Source: Candidatus Eisenbergiella merdavium
GTDB taxonomy: Bacteria > Bacillota > Clostridia > Lachnospirales > Lachnospiraceae
NCBI GenBank assembly: GCA_019119595.1
Contig: DWWS01000028.1
Location: 1 to 64,000 of the forward strand
Direction: 5' to 3'
Length of the DNA: 64,000 bases
Shown here: positions 43,491 through 53,063 of the stretch, one piece after another
How the letters are laid out: each line of letters begins with the position of its first letter
Position numbering within the stretch: position 1 is the stretch's first letter
Position numbers and translations under genes: made by a program
The notes under the pieces: model-generated
Seen by the model: only the letters and a program-made list of their open reading frames with translations
Databases searched by the model: none
What the model was told of the DNA's origin: nothing

Positions 43491-43817
43491 TTACGCCTTC
43501 AGAAAGTCCTCCCGCTTCGGGCTGAATACGTCCACCAGCTTTCCCGCCTCCAGGCAGAGGGTTCCGTGCTCCGCGCCGGGTGGCATCAGAACGCAGTCTC
43601 CTTTGGATACGACGCCGGTTTCTCCTGCGACGGTGAATTCAAATTTTCCTTCCGCCACATAGGTTACCTGAGTATGCGGATGGGAATGGACGTTGCCCTG
43701 TGCGCCCTTTTCAAAGGTGATCTCGCACATCATCACGCTGTCGTTATATCCCATTACCCTTCTTGTCACGCCCGGCTCGCAGGGCGTAACGGAACAGTCC
43801 CCGTTTTTTATGAACAT
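43491..43817 (-). CDS. Small cupin protein (KdgF-like)
   Basis: 108 residues with one cupin barrel: HSHPHTQVTYVAEGKFEF and GDCVLMPPGAEHG, including three metal-binding His. It resembles KdgF, which acts on unsaturated uronates from pectin or alginate, but this match is by motif only. ATG 43817 has GAGG six bases upstream; other in-frame starts lie 5' of it. It has its own promoter and terminator. Confidence 0.8.
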   Translation of the reverse strand: MFIKNGDCSVTPCEPGVTRRVMGYNDSVMMCEITFEKGAQGNVHSHPHTQVTYVAEGKFEFTVAGETGVVSKGDCVLMPPGAEHGTLCLEAGKLVDVFSPKREDFLKA

Positions 43818-43938
43818 GCTCATCCTCATTTCTGCGCGGCAGATCATGGTATGCCATGCGTCCGCGGCTGCCGCGCGGGAGCGGGCGCATCGGAAAGCGC
43901 AGCCGGAACGGCTCTGCTTTCGTTTCTCTTACGATTCC

Positions 43939-43967
43939 ATTCTACACGCTGCACGGGGAAGCCGCAA
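43939..43967 (-). promoter_or_regulatory. Promoter of the cupin gene
   Basis: Minus strand: -35 TTGCGG (43967-43962), 17-base spacer, -10 TAGAAT (43944-43939). Just downstream of the terminator of the preceding transporter unit. Confidence 0.6.
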
Positions 43968-43994
43968 GTCTGATGTTTTCGGCCGGTTTCCGGC

Positions 43995-44041
43995 AAAGAA
44001 AGCCCCTGCCGCAGGCGCTGCCGCCCTGCTGCAGGGGCTTT
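43995..44041 (-). terminator. Terminator of the second sugar-transport unit
   Basis: Eleven-base arms AAAGCCCCTGC / GCAGGGGCTTT with a nested GC-rich hairpin, followed by TCTTTG on the minus strand. Confidence 0.75.
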
Positions 44042-44070
44042 CCTCATTGATCCATATCAGAAAATAAATC

Positions 44071-45732
44071 TTACTGAACCGCCTCGTTTACCTGTGCGAT
44101 GATATCCTCCAGGCCGTCCGCCTTATAGGAGTCGATGATATCCTGCCACATATCCTCTACGGGATCCGTGCCCGTCATGATGTTGAGCATATCCTCTTCC
44201 ACCTTGAGGGCGAAGTCGCTTCCGAGTCCTACAAAGGCCGTGGTGCAGTCATAGTTATACTCCGGCACCGTAAGGCTTCTGGTGATCTCCTCCAGCTCCG
44301 TGTTTACAGCGAAGTACTCGTCCGGAATGGCGGACGGGAAGGTTTCGCTGGCCATTAACGGAGGGTTCCATGCCACCAGGTAGGCAAAGACCGCCATACT
44401 CTTATATTTTTCAGAGGGAGCCGTCTCACCGAGATAGGCAACGCTTCCATCCTCTCCGATCTCATAGGTATCTCCCTCGATTCCCGCATAGGAAAGCATG
44501 GTTCCTTCCTCAGAGCACAGGTAATCGAAGATCGCAAGGATCCTGTCCAGCTTCGCGTCGTCTACGTGAGAGCTGATGTAGGACTCGCTCCATGCGTAAT
44601 CCCAGATGGGCCAGGTCTGCTCTCCGTTGACGTCTTCCATGACCGTCAGGAAGCGGCAGTCGTCCAGGAACTCCGTTCCATAGATTTCCTTCCAGTACTG
44701 GCCGATATTGGTATAGGTATTATTTGCGCCGCCGTCGTAGCTCATCGCGCAGATCTGTCCCTGGAGGAACATCTCGTCGGACTGGGTGGTCGTTGCCGTC
44801 GCAACGTCGCGGATCAGGGTGCCTTCCTCATACATCTCGCGGATCAGCTTCCAGGTAGGAAGCATATCGTCTCCCAGATTCTCGCCGGAGAAATATGCAG
44901 GAATATAGGTGCCGTCTCCGTTGTCCACCCAGTAGAAGGTAACGCCGCTGACAGCCGCAAGAGGGTTGGAATAAGGGAAGAACACACCGGCAAGCTGATT
45001 CGCGGTACGTCCGATCATTCCCTGAACGCCCTTGCCCTCCGGGTCCGCCGCCATGATGGCCTTCACCATATCACGGAATTCATCCCAGTTGGTGGGCTCC
45101 TCGGTGATACCGGCATCCTGTGCCAGATCCCAGCGGTACAGGATCACTCTGTCTCTTACCGTGGACGCCTGCTCCTGATAGGTCTGTCTGAAGATGGCAT
45201 AGGTCTGTCCGTCCACCTTACAGGTATCCAGCTCAGGGCTGTCCATATACTGTGCCAGGCTGGGATAAGCAGAAAGATCATCCGGGATCGCCTTCAAAAG
45301 GCCCTGTCTTGCCCAGGTAACGAAGGTTGCCGTGGTACGGTAGGCTCCGACGAAAACATCCGGAAGCGAATCGGACGCGGCCCAGAGCTGAAGCTTCTGC
45401 TCATAATCGTCCCAGGAAATATTCTGGGGAACAAAGGTCACATTGAACTTATCCTCAATCGTCTTCAGGACCGCATCCTGGTCCCCGCCTGCAAAATTCG
45501 ATTCCACATCCCAGTATGCGATGCTGATCTCAAGCGGCTCCTCCTGCGAATAGTCCTTTTCCGAGGAAACGACATCTCCGCCCGCCGGTGCGGATGTATC
45601 GCCGCTGCCTGAGGCCGCCGTCGTTTCTCCGCCCGACGCGCTCTGTGAGCTGTCCGCTCCGGAGCAGCCCGCAAGACTTGTCAGGGCCAGCAGGGATGCC
45701 AGAAGCAGCGCTGCCAATTTCTTTTTCTTCAT
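44071..45732 (-). CDS. Sugar-binding lipoprotein of second ABC transporter
   Basis: 553 residues. Lipoprotein signal with lipobox SLAGC (Cys22), Ser/Gly/Thr linker, then an LplA/type-1 solute-binding fold. ATG 45732 follows GGAGG. Last gene of permease-permease-lipoprotein, the reverse of the order in the first system. The ligand is unknown. Confidence 0.93.
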   Translation of the reverse strand: MKKKKLAALLLASLLALTSLAGCSGADSSQSASGGETTAASGSGDTSAPAGGDVVSSEKDYSQEEPLEISIAYWDVESNFAGGDQDAVLKTIEDKFNVTFVPQNISWDDYEQKLQLWAASDSLPDVFVGAYRTTATFVTWARQGLLKAIPDDLSAYPSLAQYMDSPELDTCKVDGQTYAIFRQTYQEQASTVRDRVILYRWDLAQDAGITEEPTNWDEFRDMVKAIMAADPEGKGVQGMIGRTANQLAGVFFPYSNPLAAVSGVTFYWVDNGDGTYIPAYFSGENLGDDMLPTWKLIREMYEEGTLIRDVATATTTQSDEMFLQGQICAMSYDGGANNTYTNIGQYWKEIYGTEFLDDCRFLTVMEDVNGEQTWPIWDYAWSESYISSHVDDAKLDRILAIFDYLCSEEGTMLSYAGIEGDTYEIGEDGSVAYLGETAPSEKYKSMAVFAYLVAWNPPLMASETFPSAIPDEYFAVNTELEEITRSLTVPEYNYDCTTAFVGLGSDFALKVEEDMLNIMTGTDPVEDMWQDIIDSYKADGLEDIIAQVNEAVQ

Positions 45733-45771
45733 AATCTTTTCCTCCTTTTTCGCCGCCGGAGCGGCATACAA

Positions 45772-46656
45772 TTATTCCTTTATGCCGCCTATCATGATCC
45801 CCTTTACGAAATGCTTCTGCACAAAGGGATAGACGCACAAAATGGGAACCATGGTAACGATGATGCAGGACATCTGCACCGTAGAGCTGAGAACCTTCTG
45901 GGTCTGACTCATCATGGTCTGCGCCTGCGATGCAAGCTGGTTATTCATGCTCACCAGCAGCTCTCTCAGATAGATCTGCAGCGGCTGCAGTCTTTTCTGA
46001 TTGATATAGAGCAGCGCGTTGTACCATTCGTTCCACCGCTCTACCGCATAAAAGAGAGCAAAGGTCGCCACAAAGGGCATGGAGATCGGAATGATGATCT
46101 TCACCAGGATCACAAAGGAATTCGCTCCGTCGATCCGCGCCGCTTCCTCAAGGCTTTCCGGCAGGGAAATGAAGTAATTCTTCATGATGATCATATAGTA
46201 GGTGCTCAGAGCGGTGGGAACGATCATTGCCCAGATGGAATTGACCAGTCCCAGATTCTTGATATTCAGGTATCCAGGAACCAGACCGCCCGAAAACAGC
46301 ATGGTGAACAGGATCAGATACAGAAAAATATTCCTGCCGATCAGGCTCTTCTTGGAAAGGGCATATGCTCCCATAATAGAGAGCGTCATGTTGATGGCAA
46401 CGCCCACGATGGTCACGAACAGCGTCACTCCCAGCGAACGGTAGAAGGACAGATCCTCAAAAATGGTGATATATCCCGTAACGTCGAAAACATAGGGCAG
46501 GATATAGGGCACATGCTTCGAGGTTGCCACCGCATTGGCCAGCGACATGATGAGTACATAATAGAACGGATATATGGTTATGATCGCCAGCAGGATGAAA
46601 AACAGCATGATCAGGACATCCGCCAGCCGGATTCTTTTCTTCTTCTTTAACTTCAT
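45772..46656 (-). CDS. CUT1-family sugar ABC transporter permease (LplC type)
   Basis: 294 residues, six membrane segments; EAA loop LPESLEEAARIDGANSFVIL; C-terminal PFVQKHFVKGIMIGGIKE. Start ATG 46656 after AAAGGAG. Paralogous to the permease at 36494-37378. Confidence 0.92.
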   Translation of the reverse strand: MKLKKKKRIRLADVLIMLFFILLAIITIYPFYYVLIMSLANAVATSKHVPYILPYVFDVTGYITIFEDLSFYRSLGVTLFVTIVGVAINMTLSIMGAYALSKKSLIGRNIFLYLILFTMLFSGGLVPGYLNIKNLGLVNSIWAMIVPTALSTYYMIIMKNYFISLPESLEEAARIDGANSFVILVKIIIPISMPFVATFALFYAVERWNEWYNALLYINQKRLQPLQIYLRELLVSMNNQLASQAQTMMSQTQKVLSSTVQMSCIIVTMVPILCVYPFVQKHFVKGIMIGGIKE

Positions 46657-46699
46657 CTCAGAAGCTCCTTTCTTCCTCACCTTTTTCCCGTGCCGGATC

Positions 46700-47650
46700 T
46701 TACATCAGCCCGGTTTCTCCCATCGCTGTTGCGATCTTGTTGCTCGCTGTGATCAGGATCACGCCGATCACGGATTTGAACAGGCCGATCGCCGTGGAAT
46801 AGCCAAAGTTAAGGCCTCCCGTCACGAAGGATTCCCGGAATATGTAGGTATCCAGCGTATCGCCCACGCTGTATACCGGAGAGGAATACAGATTGAAGAT
46901 CTGGTCGAATCTGCCGTTGTTCATCAGCTGTCCTACGGCAAGGATCAGCATGATCACGATGGTGGGCCGGATCCCGGGCAGCGTGATGTGCCACATTCTC
47001 TGGAGTCTGTTGGCTCCGTCCACCTCCGCCGCCTCATACAGCCCCGTATCAATGGAGGTGATCGCAGCGATATAGATGATGGAGTCCCATCCGATCTCCT
47101 TCCAGATATTTGATATCCAGATAAACGGACAGAAGCTGGCCACATTTGTCAGAGGGGAAACGGACGGAAGGTTGAAGGCCCCAAGCATCTGGTTGATGAT
47201 TCCGGAGGAGGAAAACATGCTGGTGAGGATTCCTCCCAGCACCACCCAAGAAATAAAATGGGGAAAGGTTACCACTGTCTGGAAAAACTTCTTTGCCTTC
47301 GCCCCTTTTATCTCATTCACCAGGATCGCCAGAATGATGGCGCAGGGCATCTGAAACATGATTCCGCCGACGCCAATGATCAGCGTATTCTTAACGGCCA
47401 CCAGGAAATCGGAATCCGACAGCATTTTGGTGAAGTTTTCCATTCCCACCCAGGGGCTGTTCCACAGGCCGCCGTCAAATCGGAACTCCCGGAACGCAAG
47501 CGTGATTCCCGCCATCGGGATGTAGCAGATAATGATATACCAGGCCAGCACCGGCACCAGCATAAAATAAAGAAGAGCGTCGTTTCTGAGCTTGATCCGA
47601 AGCTTCTGACGCCCCATTTTGGCAGGTTGACTTTTTTTCTTCTTTTTCAT
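46700..47650 (-). CDS. CUT1-family sugar ABC transporter permease (LplB type)
   Basis: 316 residues, six membrane segments after a basic N-terminus. Signature WYIIICYIPMAGITLAFREF; EAA loop IDTGLYEAAEVDGANRLQR. ATG 47650 follows AAAGGAGG. First gene of the second transporter unit, divergent from the kinase gene 237 bases away. Confidence 0.92.
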   Translation of the reverse strand: MKKKKKSQPAKMGRQKLRIKLRNDALLYFMLVPVLAWYIIICYIPMAGITLAFREFRFDGGLWNSPWVGMENFTKMLSDSDFLVAVKNTLIIGVGGIMFQMPCAIILAILVNEIKGAKAKKFFQTVVTFPHFISWVVLGGILTSMFSSSGIINQMLGAFNLPSVSPLTNVASFCPFIWISNIWKEIGWDSIIYIAAITSIDTGLYEAAEVDGANRLQRMWHITLPGIRPTIVIMLILAVGQLMNNGRFDQIFNLYSSPVYSVGDTLDTYIFRESFVTGGLNFGYSTAIGLFKSVIGVILITASNKIATAMGETGLM

Positions 47651-47887
47651 CAATTTCTCCTCCTTTCCTGTACATTATAACCAATTACTTTTGTGCATGG
47701 TATGAATGTTTTCTCTTAATTTGCCTCCATCATTTTTTATATCGCCTGGCCAAATAGTTATATTGTATAATTTTCTTCCATCTTCATACCGCATCTTTTT
47801 CTATGGAGGAATATTATACGTTCTGGGTTTTTTACATTGCCCGGAAATGTTACAATTATATAAGGAAGAGAAACCGGGGGGATTGTT

Positions 47888-49624
47888 ATGAAAAAGCATG
47901 CTGCGTCTCATCTGAGCATCAACACACAATTTAAGATTCTGACGGGAATCGTCCTGGCTGTCTTTCTTTTTCTGATCCTGATGATCTATCATAATACAGA
48001 CCGGCTTCTGACCCAGAATGCCAACAATTATTCCGAGCTGATCACCCGAAGGCTGGAAAACGAATTTTCCCTCATCACGGATACGGCGGAGACCGTGCTC
48101 ATGAACCTTCAGGCTGACAGCGCCCTTACCTCGCTTCTGTACGCTCCCTACTCCGGAAAGAGCTCGCTTCTGGAGGAAGCCAAACGAACCATTGTAAATT
48201 ATACGCTGCCCAATCCTCAGATCTATTCCATCTCTCTGGTCAGCGACACGGTGCACTATTCCAGCCTGTATTCCTACGGTATGCTGGATAAGCTCCGGGA
48301 TGCGCTCAGAGGCTCCGACAGCTGCTTTCTCGGCGTGGTAAACTCGGATTTTTATCACCTTGCCGAAAGCACCGAAACCGACCTGCTCACCTATGGAACT
48401 CTGGTCTACCACGACGGAGAGGAGGCGGGCGCCATCATCATCTCCATGCGCTCCGCCCCGGTGCTTTCCCAGTTTTCCGATGAGACCGCGGGCGAATTTA
48501 TCGGCAGCTATTATCTGCTGTGCGAAGACGACGGCGTTCTGTACACCTTTAACTGTGAAAAGGAGCTGGCGGACATGCTCTGGGCCGCCTCGCAGGGCGT
48601 TTCCTCCTCCCGGATATCGGACAGCTATCACCTGCGGGTCATTCCTCTTGCGAAAATGGACTGCAGCCTGCTCAGCGCTCTGGATCTGAATCACACGGGG
48701 CAGGATATGAAAAATATCACCATGTCGATCTGGGGAAGCATGCTGCTCCTGTGCATCTATACGCTGTCTCTGTTTTTCCTGCTGTCCCGGAACATGGTGC
48801 GTCCGCTGAACAAGCTTTTTTCCACCATACAGTCCATCCGCACCGTACACAGCCGAGACATTCCCGAACCCGTCGTTCTGGGAGGCTGCCGGGAGCTTTC
48901 GGCGGTGGGACAGGAGTTCACCGACATGATGCGGGATATCTCCGATCTGAACCGCCGCATTTTTCAGACCTCAACCACCCTTTACGAAGCCAAGATCCAG
49001 AAGCAGGAGGCGGAAATTTCCTATCTGCGCAGTCAGGTGGACCCGCATTTTCTCTACAACACGCTGGAGGTCATCCGAAGGATGGCGCTGGAACGGGACG
49101 CCTCTGAAATATCTGAGATCACCATGGATATCTCCAGGATCTTCCGATACAGCACAAAGGGGGAGCCTCTTGTCAGCCTGAAGGAGGAGCTGCAGATCCT
49201 GGAGGCATACATCCACGTCCAGCAATGCCGCTTTCAGAAAAAGCTTGAGGTCCTGTATCACTTTCCGGAGGAAACGCTTCATCTGAAGGTGATCAAGATG
49301 CTGCTGCAGCCTCTGGTGGAAAACGCCGTTTTTCACGGGCTGGAAACCAAAAGCGGCATCGGCACTCTTTTTGTAGGAGCCGCGATCCGGGATGACCGGC
49401 TTGTGATCAGCATAAGGGACGACGGCGTAGGCATCCCTCCCGATAAGCTGGAACAGATCCGCAAGGAGCTTGCCTCTGAGGTATACGATACCAGCCGGCA
49501 TGTGGGCATCGTCAATACACATGCCCGCATCCAGCTCCAGTACGGCAGGGAATACGGTCTTCAGATAGAAAGCTCACAGGACGAAGGAACCCACATCACA
49601 CTGATTCTTCCGGCGGAAGATTGA
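47888..49624 (+). CDS. Sensor histidine kinase (YesM-like)
   Basis: 578 residues. Membrane segment 14-34, extracellular sensor region to about 277, second membrane segment 278-300, HAMP linker, then RSQVDPHFLYNTLEV (His387) and HATPase motifs LLQPLVENAVFHGL and DDGVGIPPDKLEQI. Divergent from the second transport unit, which it probably controls with the regulator downstream. Confidence 0.92.
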   Translation: MKKHAASHLSINTQFKILTGIVLAVFLFLILMIYHNTDRLLTQNANNYSELITRRLENEFSLITDTAETVLMNLQADSALTSLLYAPYSGKSSLLEEAKRTIVNYTLPNPQIYSISLVSDTVHYSSLYSYGMLDKLRDALRGSDSCFLGVVNSDFYHLAESTETDLLTYGTLVYHDGEEAGAIIISMRSAPVLSQFSDETAGEFIGSYYLLCEDDGVLYTFNCEKELADMLWAASQGVSSSRISDSYHLRVIPLAKMDCSLLSALDLNHTGQDMKNITMSIWGSMLLLCIYTLSLFFLLSRNMVRPLNKLFSTIQSIRTVHSRDIPEPVVLGGCRELSAVGQEFTDMMRDISDLNRRIFQTSTTLYEAKIQKQEAEISYLRSQVDPHFLYNTLEVIRRMALERDASEISEITMDISRIFRYSTKGEPLVSLKEELQILEAYIHVQQCRFQKKLEVLYHFPEETLHLKVIKMLLQPLVENAVFHGLETKSGIGTLFVGAAIRDDRLVISIRDDGVGIPPDKLEQIRKELASEVYDTSRHVGIVNTHARIQLQYGREYGLQIESSQDEGTHITLILPAED

Positions 49625-49641
49625 AAGGAACAGGTGAAAAC

Positions 49642-51027
49642 ATGATTAAGGTACTGATCGCAGACGATGAACCCTCAGTGATCCGCTCACTGCAGGCATC
49701 CATAGACTGGAAGGGACTGAACATGGAAATTGCGGGCACGGTTTCCAACGGGTCGGATGCCCTTGCCATCCTGTCAGACAGCACATGCGACATCGCGATT
49801 CTGGACATCCGGATGCCCGGCTGCAGCGGCCTTGATATCTGCCGGCAGCTTCATGAGAAAAACAGCAGGATCCAGATCATAATCATCAGCGGCTACGCCG
49901 AATTCTCCTATGCGCAGAAGGCCATCAGCTACGGCGTGATCGGTTACTGCCTGAAGCCCGTGGAATACAGCGAGCTTACGACCCTCCTGCGCAGGGCCGC
50001 CTTCAATCTGACCAGAAAAAGCGAATTTTCCGATACCTATGACAGCCTTCTGGACGCGATCGACGCCAACAACGCCGATCTTCTGCCTTCTCTCCTTTCC
50101 TCCTTCGGTCTGGATCCCGCCGCGCTTTATGTGGCCGTTTCCACAGGCGACCGCATGCTGGATTCCTCAAGCGGGGCGCGCGTGACGCTCCGGCTGGGCC
50201 GCAGACAGTACGCCTATCTGTTCCGCGAGGAACCCTCCGGCCTGCTTTCCGGCACTCCCCATATCCCGGAGCGGCTTGCGGGGCTGGGAATCTTTCCCAC
50301 AGACGTTTTGTTTCGTCAGCTCAAGGACGCTCTGAGCGACTGCGTGGCGATGGCGTATCAGTTTTTTATCGATCCGGAATGCAGGATCTGTCAGCGGCTG
50401 GATAATTCTCTGGACTCCCTCATTCTGTCCGAGCTGTCGAGAGAGGTTTCCTTTTCCAACCGGGACAAGGTGCTTTCCCTCCTTACCGAGATCCGGGACA
50501 GCTACCGCCTGCGCTTTAATATCCGTTCCGCCCTCCAGCTCGGAAACATCATCATTTCCGGCGATCTGTTCCCCTTTGAAAAAAATGATTATTACCTCTA
50601 CGGTTTTGATCAGATGGTCAGCGAGTACCACTCCTTCCGCCAAATGCTTGACTGTCTGGCCGGGCAGCTTCGGGAGACCGATCAGACGGAGCCGGTAAAG
50701 GGAGCCATCAGCAACGTAAGCTTTCTGAAGCTCCTGAAATATGTAAACTCCCATTACACACAGGACATTTCCCTGTCCGAAACCGCCTCCGTGCTCAACA
50801 TGAATCCCAACTATGTCAGTCAGATGTTCAAAAAGGAAACCGGCGTGACCTTCACCCACTACATCACCGACCTGCGGATCACAGAAGCCAAGAAGCTGCT
50901 CCGCACAACCCGGCATCCCATATCCGATATCGCGCCGAACGTGGGCTTCAACGACTATTTCTATTTTCTGAAAACCTTCAAGCGGGTGACGGGCAGGACG
51001 CCCAGCCAGTACAGGACGGAGCTGTAA
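49642..51027 (+). CDS. Response regulator, receiver plus AraC-type domain (YesN-like)
   Basis: 461 residues. Receiver domain with ADDEPS and Asp55 (IAILDIRMPG), a middle region of about 240 residues, and a C-terminal AraC double helix-turn-helix (ISLSETASVLNMNPNYVSQM...ISDIAPNVGFNDYFYFLKTF). ATG 49642 follows AGGTGAAAAC; the kinase stop lies 17 bases upstream. Partner of the kinase encoded before it. Confidence 0.93.
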   Translation: MIKVLIADDEPSVIRSLQASIDWKGLNMEIAGTVSNGSDALAILSDSTCDIAILDIRMPGCSGLDICRQLHEKNSRIQIIIISGYAEFSYAQKAISYGVIGYCLKPVEYSELTTLLRRAAFNLTRKSEFSDTYDSLLDAIDANNADLLPSLLSSFGLDPAALYVAVSTGDRMLDSSSGARVTLRLGRRQYAYLFREEPSGLLSGTPHIPERLAGLGIFPTDVLFRQLKDALSDCVAMAYQFFIDPECRICQRLDNSLDSLILSELSREVSFSNRDKVLSLLTEIRDSYRLRFNIRSALQLGNIIISGDLFPFEKNDYYLYGFDQMVSEYHSFRQMLDCLAGQLRETDQTEPVKGAISNVSFLKLLKYVNSHYTQDISLSETASVLNMNPNYVSQMFKKETGVTFTHYITDLRITEAKKLLRTTRHPISDIAPNVGFNDYFYFLKTFKRVTGRTPSQYRTEL

Positions 51028-51050
51028 AAATAAGAACTGCCAAAAGCCAA

Positions 51051-51096
51051 AACCGGAGGCATGCGCATCATCTGGCATGCCTCCGGTTTCTTTTTC
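51051..51096 (+). terminator. Terminator of the second kinase/regulator pair
   Basis: Fourteen-base arms AACCGGAGGCATGC / GCATGCCTCCGGTT followed by TCTTTTTCTT. The minus-strand side is also T-rich, so it may stop the convergent hydrolase gene as well. Confidence 0.9.
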
Positions 51097-51130
51097 TTCC
51101 GTCGCTCTTTTTTCATTCATTCTTTTTTCA

Positions 51131-51811
51131 TTAATAAAAAACGTGATTCCCGATCACCTGACCGCTTCTGCCGTTCACCCTTCTGAAGAAAAGCTTATCA
51201 CCCACCGGCTCCGAGCCTGCGATCGCCTCCAGCGCCGCCTGTCTGCAGGATGCGCTGGTATTTCCTGCGCTGAGGGTTCTGCTTAAGCTTCCGTTCCTGA
51301 CCGGGCTGAACTGGCCGGGTGCGTAGATCACCTCTGTGATGGTATTGGGATGATTGCCGGCTTCCACTCGGTTCATCACCACATTTCCCACGGCCACCTG
51401 GCCGATATAGGATTCTCCGCCCGCCTCGCACTGAATGAGTGCGGCGAGAAGATCGTATTCCTGTCTGCTGATGCCCTTCTGGGCAAGGATCGTATTCTCC
51501 AGCGCAGCTTGCGCTGCAGTCTGCGCTGCCGCCTGAGCCGCCGCTGCCTGCGCCTGAGCTGCTGCCGCCTGGGCCTGGGCTGCTTCCACCTGAACCTGGG
51601 CTGCCGCCTGAACTGCCGCCGCCTGCGCCAGGGCTGCCGCCTGCGCCGTATTTGTCTGTTCCATATCCAACTGCATGATCACCTGGCCGGATGTATCTGA
51701 TGGTACAACACCACTTGCAAAAGCGGTTGTCTCACATGCCATTCCCAGGAACAACATTCCTGTGAGCATTCCTGCGGCATGCTTCCACAGCCTTCTGCCG
51801 TTCGTGTTCAT
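51131..51811 (-). CDS. Secreted SleB-type cell-wall hydrolase with Ala/Gln-rich linker
   Basis: 226 residues from ATG 51811 (GGAGG five bases upstream). Signal peptide to about residue 32, then an Ala/Gln low-complexity region of about 50 residues built on AQAAAA-type repeats. The C-terminal SleB/CwlJ-like domain (ALIQCEAGGESYIGQVAVGN...VIGNHVFY) is closely similar to the one at 30837-32195 but lacks SH3 modules. Likely peptidoglycan-degrading; whether it is vegetative or spore-specific is unknown. Confidence 0.87.
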   Translation of the reverse strand: MNTNGRRLWKHAAGMLTGMLFLGMACETTAFASGVVPSDTSGQVIMQLDMEQTNTAQAAALAQAAAVQAAAQVQVEAAQAQAAAAQAQAAAAQAAAQTAAQAALENTILAQKGISRQEYDLLAALIQCEAGGESYIGQVAVGNVVMNRVEAGNHPNTITEVIYAPGQFSPVRNGSLSRTLSAGNTSASCRQAALEAIAGSEPVGDKLFFRRVNGRSGQVIGNHVFY

Positions 51812-51884
51812 AATAACCTCCATTTTTCCGTCTTACGGGATTTCTGCATTTGTTACAAAATTATTAACAAATGTTACGGTTGCT

Positions 51885-51913
51885 ATCATAACAGCATTGT
51901 TTTCTTTTGTCAA
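51885..51913 (-). promoter_or_regulatory. Promoter of the Ala/Gln-rich hydrolase gene
   Basis: Minus strand: -35 TTGACA (51913-51908), 17-base spacer, -10 TATGAT (51890-51885). The leader contains TGTTAATAATTTTGTAACA, a run also partly seen near the paralogue's promoter. Confidence 0.7.
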
Positions 51914-52056
51914 CCCTAATCTTTTCTTGATTTTTCGCGGTTTTATTTCCTTATACTCCAAAATAAAATTATAATATATTTGTTATACAGGCTATTTTTA
52001 TCATTTTCATATATATACTATCCCTTTTTCTCGAATCTTTTTCCATCTACCATATA
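51914..52056. other. AT-rich non-coding spacer
   Basis: No gene or structure recognised. It lies between the hydrolase promoter and the proC terminator; the 407-base gap as a whole contains only these elements. Confidence 0.6.
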
Positions 52057-52108
52057 ATAAAAAATGCCTGTTTCGCTCATTTTGTTCACGGAACAGACAT
52101 TTTTTATT
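52057..52108. terminator. Terminator of proC
   Basis: AAAAATG-CCTGTTTC / GGAACAG-ACATTTTTT stem with a 15-base loop; A/T runs on both sides. On the minus strand it ends ATTTTTTATTAT, about 110 bases past the proC stop. Confidence 0.6.
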
Positions 52109-52218
52109 GATTTTTTAATATTTTTATTAATATGTTACAGAAAATGTAACAAATCAGCAAAAGCAGTTGCAAAAAAGAAGGGCCGCCGTCTCCCTCGCCC
52201 GCGGACAAAGCTTTTTTC

Positions 52219-53028
52219 TCAGAGCTTCCGGGACTTCTCAACACAGGCAGAAATCGCGCTCATTGCCGCCGCCCGGAAATTTTTCTCCTCCAGCGCGCGG
52301 ATTCCCTGGATGGTGGTCCCGCCGGGAGAACAGACCATATCCTTCAGCTCTCCCGGGTGCTTTCCCGTCTCCAGAACCATCCTGGCGCTTCCAAGGACCG
52401 ACTGGGCCGCAAGCTCATAGGCCTGTGCCCGGGGCATTCCCTCCGCCACCGCGCCGTCCGCAAGGGCCTCGATGAAGAGAAATACGAAGGCAGGGGAGCT
52501 TCCGCTCACCGCTCCGACCACGTCCATCAGCCGCTCCGGAACCATTACCGTCCGTCCGAAGCTGTCCGTCATCTGCATGACCTCCTGCGCCGCTTCTTCT
52601 GAAACGCCTTCCGAGACGCACATTCCGGTGCAGCCCTCTCCCACCAGGGCGGGTGTGTTCGGCATGCAGCGGATCATGGGAACGGGGAAGCCAAGGCTTT
52701 TTTCGAACCATTCCATTGTCTTTCCCGGAGCGAGGCTGACCAGCAGCTTGTTCTGCCAGGCGTCGGCGCCAAGGCCCTTCAGTCCTTTAAGCACCTCCTC
52801 AAAAAACTGAGGCTTCACCGCGAGCACGACGATATCCGCCTGTCGCGCCACCCCGGCGTTGTCGTTCAGGATCGTGATTCCCCATTCCTCGGCCGCTTTT
52901 TGCCTCGTTTTTTCCGTTTTCGCGTTTCCCAGGATATCCTGCGGCTCCACCAGCCCCTTGCGCAGCATGCCTCCGATCATGGCCGAGGCCATATTTCCCA
53001 GTCCGATAAATCCGATCTTTTTCTTCAT
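52219..53028 (-). CDS. proC: Pyrroline-5-carboxylate reductase
   Basis: 269 residues; last step of proline synthesis. N-terminal NAD(P) fold KKKIGFIGLGNMASAMIGGM, VVLAVKPQ, IRCMPNTPALVGEG, and the C-terminal signature GKHPGELKDMVCSPGGTTIQ. It lies 35 bases after the RNA methyltransferase gene. Confidence 0.95.
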   Translation of the reverse strand: MKKKIGFIGLGNMASAMIGGMLRKGLVEPQDILGNAKTEKTRQKAAEEWGITILNDNAGVARQADIVVLAVKPQFFEEVLKGLKGLGADAWQNKLLVSLAPGKTMEWFEKSLGFPVPMIRCMPNTPALVGEGCTGMCVSEGVSEEAAQEVMQMTDSFGRTVMVPERLMDVVGAVSGSSPAFVFLFIEALADGAVAEGMPRAQAYELAAQSVLGSARMVLETGKHPGELKDMVCSPGGTTIQGIRALEEKNFRAAAMSAISACVEKSRKL

Positions 53029-53063
53029 TTTCCTTTTTTACCTCCGTATCGAAGCGATCACCT

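Noticed and set aside
43853..44067. Small plus-strand frames between the cupin gene and the lipoprotein gene
   Set aside because: The area is explained by the cupin promoter and a terminator, and the frames lack start signals.
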